Below are positions 1 through 10,900 of a stretch of DNA of 64,000 nt, piece by piece. The DNA comes from Yponomeuta sedellus (lineage: Eukaryota > Arthropoda > Insecta > Lepidoptera > Yponomeutidae): NCBI GenBank assembly GCA_934045075.1, contig OW203751.1, forward strand, positions 1,623,822 to 1,687,821, written 5' to 3'. The notes below the pieces were generated by a model. That model ran no database searches, was not told where the DNA came from, and saw nothing but the letters and a program-made list of their open reading frames with translations. The translations under genes were made by a program, and so were the position numbers. Every line of letters starts with the position of its first letter. The first letter of the stretch is position 1.

Positions 1-35
1 ATGTATGTGCTAGTATGTAAATGTTATGTTATGAT

Positions 36-851
36 CAGTGGTCGGAGTAGGTATATTGAATTAAGGTCACTGACATCAAACGTATATGTTAATATGGATA
101 CACCTCCGAGTTTCCGGATTATTATGATAAAAATACCGAAACATCGAAATTATTACATGAAACTAGTTAAAAATGTATCAATACTCTCAACGCTATGCTG
201 CTAGTGGCGTAGATGACCAGAATTTAATAGTAAAAAATGACTGGTGTGTAAAAACCTTGTTGTAGTAAAAGTGTTGGAGTAAAAGCCTAAGCATGTATAA
301 AATGATATAATAATAATATTCATTTCCACACACGACATCCGGCAAACAGGGTCTTTTGTCCTCTTTTCTCTATGCTCAACGCATCTGACCAATTAGAATC
401 AAGTATCCAGGATGACTCATTGACTGTTTGTTCGAAAACAATGCGCTCGCACCGACATCCAGACCAAGTGGCTCACTCACTTATTTCGGTTCGTGGAGTG
501 CGCTTATTTTATGTGTTGTGAATATCTTGACTTGACCCTGGCTTGTTTACTGTCTTCTGAAATCTACTTAAAACGACGAATTTGGCTTATAACTACGGAC
601 ATCGATTTATTACTCTTGGATTGGGCCCATTTGAAGTTGTTTTTGTACGGGTAAGTTTTAATTATTTTCACTATTTAAGAAGGTTTTAGAACTTGGAAAC
701 AGTTAAAAAAATCACTTTATAGCAATCATCACAGCGCATGAGAGTCCGGTTTACCAAATTTTTGGAAACTCCGGTACATTCCGGATATCATGACGATGTT
801 ATGATATCATGACGCAAGTATCTAAAATCAATATACCTACTCCGACCACTG
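36..851. mobile_element. hAT-type MITE with perfect 8-bp target duplication
   Basis: The ends are perfect inverted repeats of about 24 bp beginning CAGTGGTCGGAGTAGG. The 8-bp direct repeat gttatgat lies immediately outside both ends (28-35 and 852-859). An 8-bp duplication with CA..TG-type ends is characteristic of hAT elements. No transposase frame is visible inside, so it is non-autonomous. It sits in a fragment of the 'GACACAGGGTATCCTAGTGT' dispersed repeat (1-35). Confidence 0.8.
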
Positions 852-1231
852 GTTATGATGTATTCCTGCACGTAACCAAGTTATAATAGGTACTTAAAAA
901 TAGGCAAGAATGTATAAATGATAAGTCAGATGGTGGCCAGAAGGCTGTGGCTTACATAATGTTGATCCTGGTATTCAATATTTTTACACTATTTATAAAT
1001 AAAGTTGTATAAAATACGCTAAAGGCTAGATTAAAGCGACAGGATATGTATTTTGAAAAAACAACTTGCTTGGTTATGAGTCTTTATATATTTGGTTTAC
1101 TCACAAGAACAGCCATCTATCCAAAGCTGGTATATCTCTGGATCTATCAAGGTATAATTACTGACGAAAACGTCCACTTCTGTGTACATTTTGTGAGTTT
1201 TACGAAGATTTTTCTGAAATATCTGCGAGAT

Positions 1232-1294
1232 GATAAAAATACTGATTTGACAGATGTTTTGTCACAAAACATCTGTCAAATCCGTATTTTTATC
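1232..1294. repeat. Hairpin-forming inverted repeat
   Basis: Two arms of about 30 bp (gataaaaatactgatttgac and its near-perfect complement) are separated by almost no loop. No target duplication was identified. Probably a small fold-back element. Confidence 0.6.
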
Positions 1295-2250
1295 TGTGGT
1301 TACAGACTAATAAACTTTTAAAAGAAATGGCAGTATACCTATCGAAACGCAATAGGCCGGGAGACATTCTGAAACTCGACTTTAGTGAAAAAATCATTAT
1401 CAAAATTTGTCTGTGATCAAATGTCAAACAACACGGGCGATTTCTGTTTTTAATCTGTGCACGGGTGGCTTGTTGTATTATTTCGGAAAATATTGGGTTT
1501 ACAAAAACACCGTAATTTCAGTAAATTGGTTACTTCTTAGCTGCTGCAAATGTCGCCGTAGTTGTAATTCATTAAACCATTAACAAAGTGTAAATAAAAA
1601 GGTTTGTACCAAATTAACTATTATTAGCCATGCTATGATCAGCAAAAAAATTCAATCGATCAGCCAACAATCATAGTCAGCTGATTAAAAAAAATTACAG
1701 CATCACGCGGTTAGCGAACAAACAATGGTCAGCCAATTAATAAATAATTTAATTAATAATAACTTTTATGCTGATGAATTGGAAATTATTTGCTGATCGT
1801 AATGGAATTATCATCAACTCAATTTGATTAATTTGCTGGTAAATATTGTATTATCTGCTGACCATGCTTATAATAAGTTTTGTTCACAAAAAAGATTTTA
1901 TTGCTGATATAAACAATTTTTTCTTCATTGTTTAAATTAACTTTATAATAATATTTATAAACAAAAATTGATAAAGTATTTATAATCTGCAACCTAATCA
2001 ATTCACTTTTAGTTTATTATATTATAATAAAGTATTTATAATCTGCAACTAATCAATAGATCAGCTAACAATTATATTATTCAGTAATGATTCTGTTCGA
2101 TTTAGTTTAAATTTTTTTTATATAATGTCAAAATAGTTTATTTAACTGTTTAGAAAAAGGCATCATACATTCACAAAATTCGCAGAAAGCTTCGTCATAA
2201 AAAGTGGCACCATGAACAGTATAAAACTAAACTAAATTAATCAAAAATAT
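1295..2250. other. Non-coding AT-rich stretch
   Basis: No open frame with coding character is seen. Between about 1615 and 2110, short motifs such as 'gctgatca' and 'gctgacca' recur, similar to 10910-11330. This suggests a decayed dispersed repeat. Confidence 0.4.
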
Positions 2251-2252
2251 CG

Positions 2253-2520
2253 CCCCGGGACACACCCGACCCAAAAGTTCCCATGGCGCTGGCAGCATTA
2301 CCTCGTTGCACCACCAGGGAGATCTTTTGCATCAGGTATGCCAGACATCAGAACGAACGTCATACCCCCGACTCCTCAGGCGCCGACCGATCTCCCTAAT
2401 AAAAAGTTTTCCCTCATCTCCCCATATCCCCATTGTTGCCACGGCCAGTGGGACGAACAGATAATGCCGCATAAGCTGGCTATACTTTCGAGATCGATTT
2501 AGTTATTATTCAGTGTTGAT
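2253..2520 (-). mobile_element. Non-LTR retrotransposon fragment (family F)
   Basis: The segment beginning near 'gggacacacccgacccaaaa' aligns by eye with 31700-31860 and with the two halves at about 58100-58155 and 62240-62330. The last of these is the same repeat split by a later insertion. Orientation is inferred from the longer copy at 31.3-32.0 kb. No reading frame survives. Confidence 0.5.
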
Positions 2521-2563
2521 TTAATTGCCAACATGCGGTTAGCAATGAAATTAAACATGATCA

Positions 2564-2703
2564 ACAAATTTAACTTAGGGCTGATTTTTCAACAAATTTA
2601 ACTTAGGGCTGATTTTTCAACAAATTTAACTTAGGGCTGATTTTTCAACAAATTTAACTTAGGGCTGATTTTTAAACAAATTTAACTTAGGGCTGATTTT
2701 TCA
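2564..2703. repeat. 28-bp tandem repeat, five units, built from a MITE end
   Basis: Five consecutive near-identical 28-bp units begin 'acaaatttaacttagggctg' at 2564, 2592, 2620, 2648 and 2676. The second half of each unit is the first 15 or so bases of the MITE that starts in the last unit. The array therefore amplified flank plus transposon end. Confidence 0.85.
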
Positions 2704-2827
2704 ACAGCCAGATAACTTTTATCTGAGGAATAAAAATGGCGGTTTGACAGCTTATGTATGAAAATGATGACAAACCGCCATTTTTATTCCTCAGATAAAA
2801 GTTATCTGACTATTGAAAAATCAGCCC
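2690..2827. mobile_element. Fold-back MITE, family GGGCTGATTTTTCAA
   Basis: Long inverted repeats cover nearly the whole element, from GGGCTGATTTTTCAACAG to its complement, including 'cagataacttttatctgagg' on both arms. TTA lies on both sides (2687-2689 and 2828-2830), fitting a 3-bp TWA-type duplication. A second copy is at 43373-43532. Confidence 0.75.
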
Positions 2828-3078
2828 TTAATCAACAATTTGGGAAGCTAATAAATTGGTATTTTCTATTGGAAATTTGGAATTACTGCTAATCTTTGAT
2901 TATTGTACTGCTCACTTTTTCCGACTACTAGATGCAGCTCAAAATGTTTTTATTTCTCACAGAATATTTTTAAATATTTGACTAAAACTGCAATGTTTTG
3001 CTGTTTGTTTGAATAGGTATTATTCACACAAACAGCTTTTGATGCGAAATGTCTTTTCAGTTCAGTAGTAGGGATCTC

Positions 3079-3454
3079 GTAGGGAAATTGAAGCGCTCGT
3101 GGCCTAGGCGAACCGAGTGATTGGAATCAATCACTTGGTTAAGCAACAACAGGCGCGGTCAGGTACGGGATGGGTGAGCGTCCCGTGACTACCGCTAGTG
3201 GCATTTTTCCGAGCGCTTCCGTGCTTCGAAAGGCACGTTAAGCCGTTGGTGCCGGCTGTCATATAATGGCAGTCGTTAAGCCTGGTCAGAGGCCTTATGG
3301 GCGGCTTGATAACTTCTGACAGTAAGGCCCGCCACTGTCTTACAATCCTCCACCAACCCAGACTTGGCCCCCGTGGTGGAGTATGGCCTAACCTTCCTGC
3401 GATGCAGGAAGAGACCCGTGCCCCAGCAGTGGGGACATACAAGGGTTGATGACG
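3079..3454 (-). mobile_element. SINE-A copy with 12-bp target duplication
   Basis: A repeat of about 370 bp recognised by 'ccccactgctggggcacggg' (reverse complement here). The 12-bp direct repeat agtagggatctc flanks it at 3067-3078 and 3455-3466, which indicates retroposition. Small frames inside are shadows of the repeat. 'Strand' here and for other copies means the strand on which the CCCCACTGCTGGGG motif reads; which end carries the promoter is not settled. Confidence 0.75.
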
Positions 3455-3533
3455 AGTAGGGATCTCTTGCTAAGACCGCATGCAACGGAAACATGTCGCC
3501 TCCGCGACGGCTATAGCTCTATAACTATGTGCC

Positions 3534-4080
3534 ATGTGCAATTAATTTATTTAATGTTGAGTAGAGACTAATAGGCACAACTCTAATCCTCTTGACTTGT
3601 ACCGCTAGATGGCGCCAATGCCGCGTAGGTAATTAATTGCACAGTTTGCCAAAAAGTCAAGAAACCGGAAGTGAGACTTTATTATTATTATCGAAAATTA
3701 ATACCGTGGGAACTGGAACATTTACTCTGTCACTGGGAACATTTACTCTGTCACTGGGGACATTTACTCTGTCACTGGGAACATTTACTCTGTCGCTGGG
3801 AACATTTACTCTGTCACTGGGAACATTGACTCTGTCACTGGGGACATTTACTCTGTCGCTGGGAACATTTACTCTGTCACGTAAAATCTATTCAGTAGTT
3901 TTTATGTGAAATGTTGAGTAGAGACTAATAGGCACAACTCTAATCCTCTTGACTTGTACCGCTAGATGGCGCCAATGCCGCGTAGGTAATTAATTGCACA
4001 GTTTGCCAAAAACTCAAGAAACCGGAAGTGAGACTTTATTATTATTATTATCGAAAATTAATACCGTGGGAACTGGAACA
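3534..4080. repeat. Duplicated leader segment of the minisatellite
   Basis: The block 'aatgttgagtagagactaat' through 'ccgtgggaactggaaca' occurs twice, at about 3554-3720 and 3911-4080. Each copy leads directly into an array of the 21-bp unit. A short inverted repeat (gtgcaattaa near 3537, ttaattgcac near 3636) suggests the leader came from a transposon end. Confidence 0.7.
3721..3880. repeat. 21-bp minisatellite, short array (7.6 units)
   Basis: The unit starts at tttactctgtcactggg and encodes the heptad FTLSLGT in one frame. The array ends in 'cacgtaaaatctattcag', the same exit sequence as the long array. Confidence 0.95.
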
Positions 4081-5269
4081 TTTACTCTGTCACTGGGAAC
4101 ATTTACTCTGTCACTGGGAACATTTACTCTGTCACTGGGAACATTTAATCTGTCGCTGGGAACATTTACTCTGTCACTGGGAACATTTACTCTGTCACTG
4201 GGAACATTTACTCTGTCACTGGGAACATTTACTCTGTCGCTGGGAACATTTACTCTGTCACTGGGAACATTTACTCTGTCACTGGGGACATTTACTCTGT
4301 CACTGGGAACATTTACTCTGTCACTGGGAACATTTACTCTGTCGCTGGGAACATTTACTCTGTCACTGGGAACATTTACTCTGTCACTGGGAACATTTAC
4401 TCTGTCACTGGGAACATTTACTCTGTCGCTGGGAACATTTACTCTGTCACTGGGAATATTTACTCTGTCACTGGGAACATTTACTCTGTCACTGGGAACA
4501 TTTATTCTGTCGCTGGGAACATTTACTCTGTCGCTGGGAACATTTACTCTGTCACTGGGAACATTTACTCTGTCACTGGGAACATTTACTCTGTCACTGG
4601 GGACATTTACTCTGTCGCTGGGAACATTTACTCTGTCGCTGGGGACCTTTACTCTGTCACTGGGAACATTTACTCTGTCACTGGGAACATTTATTCTGTC
4701 GCTGGGAACATTTACTCTGTCGCTGGGAACATTTACTCTGTCACTGGGAACATTTACTCTGTCACTGGGGACATTTACTCTGTCGCTGGGAACATTTACT
4801 CTGTCGCTGGGGACATTTACTCTGTCACTGGGAACATTTACTCTGTCACTGGGAACATTTACTCTGTCACTGGGAACATTTACTCTGTCACTGGGAACAT
4901 TTACTCTGTCACTGGGAACATTTACTCTGTCACTGGGAACATTTACTCTGTCGCTGGGAACATTTACTCTGTCACTGGGAACATTTACTCTGTCACTGGG
5001 AACATTTACTCTGTCACTGGGAACATTTACTCTGTCACTGGGAACATTTACTCTGTCGCTGGGAACATTTACTCTGTCGCTGGGAACATTTACTCTGTCA
5101 CTGGGAACATTTACTCTGTCGCTGGGAACATTTACTCTGTCGCTGGGAACATTTACTCTGTCACTGGGAACATTTACTCTGTCGCTGGGAACATTTACTC
5201 TGTCGCTGGGAACATTTACTCTGTCGCTGGGAACATTTACTCTGTCGCTGGGAACATTTACTCTGTCAC
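4081..5269. repeat. 21-bp minisatellite, long array (about 57 units)
   Basis: About 57 units of exactly 21 bp, with point variants only (tcactg/tcgctg, gggaaca/ggggaca, tttactc/tttattc). Because 21 is a multiple of three, two frames stay open for more than 400 codons. This is a consequence of the repeat, not evidence of a gene. A nine-unit block starting at 4501 recurs, with one unit lost, at 4690, so there is higher-order structure. Confidence 0.95.
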
Positions 5270-5426
5270 GTAAAATCTATTCAGTAGTTTTTATGTGAAA
5301 AGGAACAAACCTCCATAAATACTTACAAACTTTCGCGTATATAATATTAGTAGTTCCTGTCTAAGTGACTTATGTGATTAGTAGGATATAGGTAAATAGT
5401 GACCTATTTCGGATTCAACTTCTTCT

Positions 5427-5565
5427 TCTTCAGGCTATATTAGTCCACAGCTGGACATAGCCCTCCCCTAATGAGCGCCATAGCGCAACGTTGTGCCATC
5501 ATTGGGGGTCAGGGCAATGCCCATAATCCCCACGCTGGGCATGCGGGTTGGGGATCGCAGTTTAG
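5427..5565 (+). mobile_element. Dispersed repeat family B fragment
   Basis: Recognised by 'ttcaggctatattagtccac' and 'ggacatagccctcccctaat'. Other copies lie near 12.7, 24.2, 31.0, 32.0, 39.1 and 57.4 kb, all in the same orientation. Confidence 0.7.
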
Positions 5566-5614
5566 ATTCTACTAAAATTTCATAAAAAACATTCAAAATT
5601 TCAAAGAATCGGCT

Positions 5615-5797
5615 ATGGCGCCTCCTAGACGCACCATTATGCGTCGACGACAGCGAGAAGCGGCTAAAAAGAGGAGAGAGGAGGCGGAGGGACCCCGAGT
5701 ACGGCCACGACCAGCTACCTCGACTGAACGGTCCCAAAAAAGAAGGGAGCTCGCCAGATTGCAAGCACAAAATGACCTTCATAATGAGTATGTATAA
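5615..5797 (+). CDS. Short basic ORF of unknown function, possible first exon
   Basis: A 60-codon frame starts with ATG and is very rich in Arg, Lys and Glu (RRRQREAAKKRREEAE), suggesting a basic helical segment. The composition is much more GC-rich than the surroundings. The sequence GA|GTATGT just before the stop (about 5788) could be a splice donor, so this may be the first exon of a gene or of a mobile element. I do not recognise the family, and no acceptor or continuation was identified downstream. It directly follows a family B repeat, so a transposon origin is at least as likely as a host gene. Confidence 0.25.
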   Translation: MAPPRRTIMRRRQREAAKKRREEAEGPRVRPRPATSTERSQKRRELARLQAQNDLHNEYV

Positions 5798-5829
5798 AAT
5801 TTAATTTAGTTAAATCCATTGTTAGAATA

Positions 5830-5995
5830 TTTTCGGGGCTGAATCCCGTAGTAATTTATTGCTATTTTACCTCGACGTTTCGACGGCGTTACAGTCATCG
5901 TGGTCACGAGAAGACTGATGGCTGGTACCCGTTCGCATCTTCGGCTGATGAGGTTTCAGACTATCCTCAATCAGCCGTCACAAAGCACTATTAGG
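5830..5995 (+). repeat. Dispersed repeat family G
   Basis: 'acctcgacgtttcgacggcg' and the following 100 bases recur at about 29820-29960. The family is unclassified. Confidence 0.6.
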
Positions 5996-6124
5996 GTTGC
6001 GACACACTACACTAACAATGTCGGACGATAAGCCATGCGACTTTTTTCGACTCAAACACTTCTTGATGACCGGATCCCACGTTTGCAACAGTTTGAAACC
6101 ACATTCCCGATTAATAATTTAAAT

Positions 6125-6365
6125 AAATATTAATGGACATATTACGCAGATCTCGTTAGCCCTATACTAAGTACAACTAAATGACTTGTGTTATAGGTGC
6201 TAACTCGACGATCTATCGTATAATAATACAATAAATACATAGATAACATCCAAGACCCGAGACAAACTAGAAAAGTTCGTTTCCTGGTTTGACCCGGCCG
6301 GGGATCGAACCCGAGACCTTCGGTTCAGCGGAGTCAGCGTGCCAAACCGCCACCGAGGCCGTCAA
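6125..6365 (-). mobile_element. tRNA-like retroposon, family H
   Basis: The reverse strand carries a B-box-like ggttcgatcccc (forward 'ggggatcgaacc') and a tail. A second copy is split by other insertions: its left part is near 51390 and its right part at 51990-52145. Confidence 0.5.
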
Positions 6366-6437
6366 AAAAATGTATTCTAACAATGCTTTCAAGTCGCGAA
6401 AGTTTAAATGTTAGTTAAATCCAGTTAAATCCAATCC

Positions 6438-6808
6438 ATTCGAAGCGCTCTCGTGGCCTAGTCGAACCGAGTGATTGGAATCAATCACTTGGTTAAGCAA
6501 CAACAGGCGCGGTCAGGTGCGGGATGGGTGACCGTCCCGCGACTACAACTAGTGGCATTTTTTTTCGAGCGCTTCCGTGCTTCGCAAGGCGCGTTAAGCC
6601 GTTGGTGCCGGCTGTCATGTAATGGCAGTCGTTAAGCCATGTCAGAGGCCTTATGGGCGACTTGATAACTTCTGACAGTAAAGCCCGGCACTGTCTTACA
6701 ATCCTCCACCAACCCGGACTTGGCCCCCGTGGCGGAGTATGGCCTTACCTTCCTGCTATGCAGGAAGAGACCCGTGCCCCAGCAGTGGGGACATACAAGG
6801 GTTGATAC
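6438..6808 (-). mobile_element. SINE-A copy
   Basis: Nearly full-length, same orientation as the 3.1 kb copy. The direct repeat aaatccagt on both sides (about 6419 and 6811) is a possible target duplication. Confidence 0.7.
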
Positions 6809-6944
6809 CAAATCCAGTAATCCAAAATCCAGTATGTACACAATAGGCGATAAAATCACAATACAAATAAATAATCAGAAGACAGAAGACTGGTTCTTGA
6901 GTGGAGACCGCGAATCGGCAAACGTAGCGTAGGTAGGATGCCCT

Positions 6945-7251
6945 AGTGCTTAGGGCGAGTTTGACAGATCCAATCGAATAACTTTACTACCGCGTTAATC
7001 GAGCATTGAGTAGTGAGTATGAGTAAGTTAACCGTTCGAACTGGCAAAACGCTGTCACAGTACAACTCGCACTCGCGTTTATTCGTGTTTTGGCTGGTAA
7101 ACGTGTTCACTTCTCAACGTAAACCATTACCACTCGCACTCAGCAATTTTAATTTCCATACTTGTCGCTAGGTGGCGCTTCCTCGATGCCAAAGAAATAT
7201 GAGTTTACGTTAACGCGATCGAGTAGTTAAAAAACTCGCACTAAGCACTCT
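6945..7251 (+). mobile_element. MITE family C (about 307 bp)
   Basis: Terminal inverted repeats are agtgcttag.gcgagttt and aaactcgcactaagcact. Copies at 10592-10900 (opposite orientation) and 25099-25430 share the whole body, including 'ccgttcgaactggcaaaacg'. No coding capacity. Confidence 0.8.
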
Positions 7252-7385
7252 GTGACCAGGTGGAGCGACGAAATTCGCAAAACGGTGGGCAGTGACTGGA
7301 AGAGGGGAGCCGAAGATGGACTGTCTTGGGAGAGGCCTATGTCCAGCAGTGGACTCACACTGGCTGATTATGATGAAACAGAAGA
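7252..7385 (+). mobile_element. Non-LTR retrotransposon 3' end
   Basis: The text 'gggagaggcctatgtccagc' followed by a gatgatgaaa-type tail is a form I know from 3' ends of lepidopteran LINEs. No frame remains. Confidence 0.4.
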
Positions 7386-7883
7386 AAACTAACAGCGCAC
7401 ACATTAATGTTAACGGGTCGCGCGACCTAATATCCAATGTTATTGATATGCATAAATATTTCAGTTTGGCCGTCTGCGCTGACTGACACAGGCTAGCCAA
7501 TGATTTTTGTTTATATTTTTTTTGTATTAATGTATTTATTAATATAAAAAGAACACGTTACATGTTATAATAAGGCCCCACAAAACCAATTACTTGGTTT
7601 GACTGTGGGAGCAGTCTCGTTTACAATAGTTTTACCAGATATATTACATAGGTAACCTTTTTTTTAACATAATATTTGTACACTAGCACTTTCTTCTAAT
7701 AAGGATGACTTAGCTAAATTCTTAAAACTATTTTTTTTAAGAATAACTACCAGTTCCAATCATAACTTATTAATAATAGGTACATATTAAGTTAAGCTGC
7801 ATTTAAAACATGAAACAAGTTGCTTGATACAGTCCAAAAATCTGCTGGTCTTGTATATTATTGGTGTAGGTTCTCCTGTCTGT

Positions 7884-8040
7884 TGAAATGAAATGACAAG
7901 GTTTCATTCAAAGTAGCGCAGAAACTGCGTTACAAGTCAAACTAGATGTCCATTTCAAAATCTAGATCATTTTTGAGAAAAAATGAACACCACCACTCTA
8001 AAGTTAGTCTGTTGAAAGTCCTTAATTAACAGAGTTGACA
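7884..8040 (-). mobile_element. 3' fragment of the 58-61 kb LINE family
   Basis: It starts with the same tgaaatgaaatg tail and 'attcaaagtagcgcagaaac' 3' UTR as the LINE at 58209. It is 5'-truncated, as is usual for non-LTR insertions. Confidence 0.7.
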
Positions 8041-8063
8041 TAATTATGACATATCGAAGTTGG

Positions 8064-8385
8064 CACGGTTGGCCAGAGGTCGCGGGGTCGAGTCCCAGCA
8101 AGGGTGGAATTTTTAGTCTCTAAATAGGTTTCAAAAACCTATTTAGAGGGTAAAAATTCCACCCATGCTGGGATTCGAACCCGCTACCTCTGGCTATCCA
8201 TGCCAGCGCTCTTTCCAACTGAGCTAATGGGCGACTCACCGGCCTCAGTGAAATATCTAACCTCTTTACAATATTCTCTGTATTACGCGGGTTCGAATCC
8301 CGGCATGGGTGGAATTTTAAGCCTCTAAATGGGTTTTTAAAATTGTCCTTAGCACGGGTTAGTGCATTAAAAAGAATATAATCTC
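8064..8385. mobile_element. Rearranged SINE-B cluster
   Basis: Three SINE-B segments in alternating orientation are joined: a plus-strand tRNA-like 3' part, a minus-strand body with both tRNA-like segment and 5' half, and a plus-strand tail (ccttagcacgggttagtgca). The junction at 8133-8150 is a tail-to-tail inversion. Confidence 0.7.
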
Positions 8386-8792
8386 TAAATAGGGTTTGTT
8401 ACAAACATAATAGAAGAAAAGAGAGGCAGAAAAAAACCACAAAGAAGCTGTTTCGACCCAATTAAATTGATAAGGTGGATGGTGTGACCTTTGTCTATGG
8501 TGTGACGTAGGACCCTATCAAACACAGAACATTCTGTGCTATCAAACTGTCATGTCTGCTTAAACTATTTCATAATAAAATTATCTTAATTATAAAAACC
8601 TTTAACCCTCATTTTTTTATTCCGTAGAATTTTGATATTTGATAAGTGTCCACCGAAACAGGGAAATATTTGGCCCATTTATAGGGCAATAAGAAATAAA
8701 ATGCTTGATATTATTTTATGTTTTACCTACAAAAGTCAAGAAAAGAGAATGGAATAAAAATCTAACTATCTCCATCCACTCCATCCAAAGGT

Positions 8793-9077
<285 letters not shown>

Positions 9078-9105
9078 AAAATTACTTTTCAGTAACACAA
9101 TCAAC

Positions 9106-9287
9106 ATGTCAACAATGGAAGGTGATCCTGCCTTCACTTTCGTCCAGGTGAAAGATGTCCTCGATGAAAACATTGCAGATGAAGCTGACGGCTTAGCCAG
9201 TGATCACAATGAAGATGATGATGAAGACCAGAACTATGATTATGATCATGTGGACATTGATCCTATGACTATCGTGAAAAGTGAAAT
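9106..9287 (+). CDS. Zinc-finger gene, cassette A exon 1 (start exon)
   Basis: This exon opens the A version of a nuclear C2H2 protein. The acceptor AG is at 9091-9092, followed by a 13-nt untranslated leader and ATG in a good insect context (atcaacATGtc). B1 has the same arrangement, which is why I chose this start over the upstream ATG of a frame that runs through the microsatellite. The exon encodes about 60 residues, acidic towards its end (NEDDDEDQNYDYD) and closing with DIDPMTIVKSE. That VKSE resembles a SUMO-acceptor site. The donor GTAAGT is at 9288, leaving phase 2. An upstream non-coding exon is implied but not seen. Compared with B1 it is four codons shorter, and the VKDE motif of B1 reads VKDV. 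Confidence 0.8.
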
Positions 9288-10041
9288 GTAAGTATTTTGC
9301 AACGATGATGCCGAGACAGGGCTATTTTTTTCAAGCACATTTCTGAAACATGACTTTGAGAGATAGTCATTTACATGAACGTTTTGTTGTGAAACTGAAT
9401 TTTTTTATTAATATTTTTAATTTTCTAATTATACTATGCTTCTCAGGAACTGCTTAAAATATGAAATGTGAAAAATCCTGAGACATGTAGAATGGCGTTT
9501 TTAATTATTTGTATTGCTACGTAGTTTACAACAAAGCTAAAGCACTGCACAATCGCAATTTAACCTCCTGGGACCCAATTCTCAGTTCATTAGCAAATGA
9601 GTCATTCATTAAGGCTTGGAATTGTACATAAAAAGTCGAGCGACAGCCAAAATCAGTATTCTGAAAGCGTGCTACATTGAATTCGAATGAGAAAATAAAT
9701 GTGTAATGACTCTGTCGAGTTATACGTTATAAATCAAGAAATCTAGGATACCTTACGCTAAAATGACAGGGTAAAAACATTATAAACATGGAAATACACC
9801 CCGACCGGGCCATATGTACAAATATACGGTGGGCGCCAGTGGGGATCTCAAAAGATCTTTCCATGATCTGAGGTGGGGATCGTTTCCGGCATGGTAATCG
9901 GACGAGATACCGTTAGACCCACACGACAGACTCGGCTAGAGTAAACAGAAATCCTCATACACATTTGTGTCTACTTTAAGAACAATTCTTATAGAAAATA
10001 TTTTAAACATGACAATAAAAAAAATGTTAATTTTTTTTCAG

Positions 10042-10305
10042 TGCAATATCAGACACAGAAGAGCCGCAGGAGAATTTACTGGCCCAAAAGGTCATGGAGA
10101 AATGGGTGCCCCACAGTGAAACAGTCCGTAAAGGAGGGAAACACAATTGCCCATTTTGTCCATATAAAGCTAAGCTACACGTTTTGAGAGCGCATATCAG
10201 GAAGCACACGAACACAAAGGAGTTCAAGTGTCCATTTTGTAGTTTTAACACCAACTACGATACGGCGTTGCGAAGGCATATGAAGAGTCTGCACCCAGGC
10301 GATAG
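10042..10305 (+). CDS. Zinc-finger gene, cassette A exon 2
   Basis: Acceptor ttttttttcag|T; donor AG|GTGAGA at 10306. The 264-nt length and both phases equal those of B2. It encodes two complete C2H2 fingers, one starting CPFCPYKAKLH and one starting CPFCSFNTNYD, joined by a short charged linker. An acidic leader (ISDTEEPQEN) continues from exon 1. Fingers with CPYxxxxxxxLxxHxxxH are typical of arthropod multi-finger DNA-binding proteins. I infer nucleic-acid binding but cannot name the target. Confidence 0.85.
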
Positions 10306-10319
10306 GTGAGATATGCTTA

Positions 10320-10485
10320 TTTAGGTTATTTCCACCACTGTTTATAATACGCCCGGACCCGGCGTGCGTGCATGCGACGACTTATGAACGTTGATGAAGC
10401 GGAGGTGATCTGTCAGGATCGTGGCAAGTGGCAGTCCCTGGCCTCTGCCTACCCCTCTGGGATACAGGCGTGAGGTTATGTTATG
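10320..10485 (+). repeat. Dispersed repeat family I (LINE-tail type)
   Basis: 'gaacgttgatgaagcggagg' to 'cacaggcgtgaggttatgtt' recurs at 43205-43312. Probably a non-LTR 3' end inside intron A2. Confidence 0.5.
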
Positions 10486-10591
10486 TATGTTTATAATACA
10501 CTAACTGTGCGTAAGTATTCGCAAAATTCCCGACCAAAATTTACTTATTCGGTGACTACCTACCTCTGATCGACCTGTCAACAATTGGATC

Positions 10592-10900
10592 AAAGTGCTT
10601 AGTGCGAGTTTTTTAACTACTCGATCGCGTTGACGTAAACTCATATTTATATGGCATCGAGGAAGCGCCACCTAGCGACAAGTATGGAAATTAAAATTGC
10701 TGAGTGCGAGTTGTAATAGTTTACGTTGAGAAGTGAACACGTTTACCAGCCAAAACACGAATAAACGCGAGTGCGAGTTGTACTGTGACAGCGTTTTGCC
10801 AGTTCGAACGGTTAATTTACTCATACTCACTACTCAATGCTCGATTAACGCGTAGTAAAGTTATTCGATTGGATCTGTCAAACTCGCACTAAGCACTCTG
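10592..10900 (-). mobile_element. MITE family C, inverted copy
   Basis: Same element as 6945-7251 in the other orientation, with both ends intact (aagtgcttagtgcgagtttt and aaactcgcactaagcactct). Confidence 0.8.

Noticed and set aside
2564..2703. CRISPR-like array
   Set aside because: There are no spacers: units are directly adjacent, and the repeat derives from a MITE end in a eukaryotic genome.
3131..3494. Minus-strand frames of 103 and 72 codons
   Set aside because: They lie in SINE-A, and near-identical frames recur at 6.6, 12.0, 45.1, 45.7 and 55.4 kb. They are repeat-derived and have no coding signature.
3994..5298. 434-codon frame (FTLSLGT)n as a protein gene
   Set aside because: It is fully explained by a 21-bp tandem repeat. 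The overlapping frame is equally open and neither has a domain, signal peptide or splice context.
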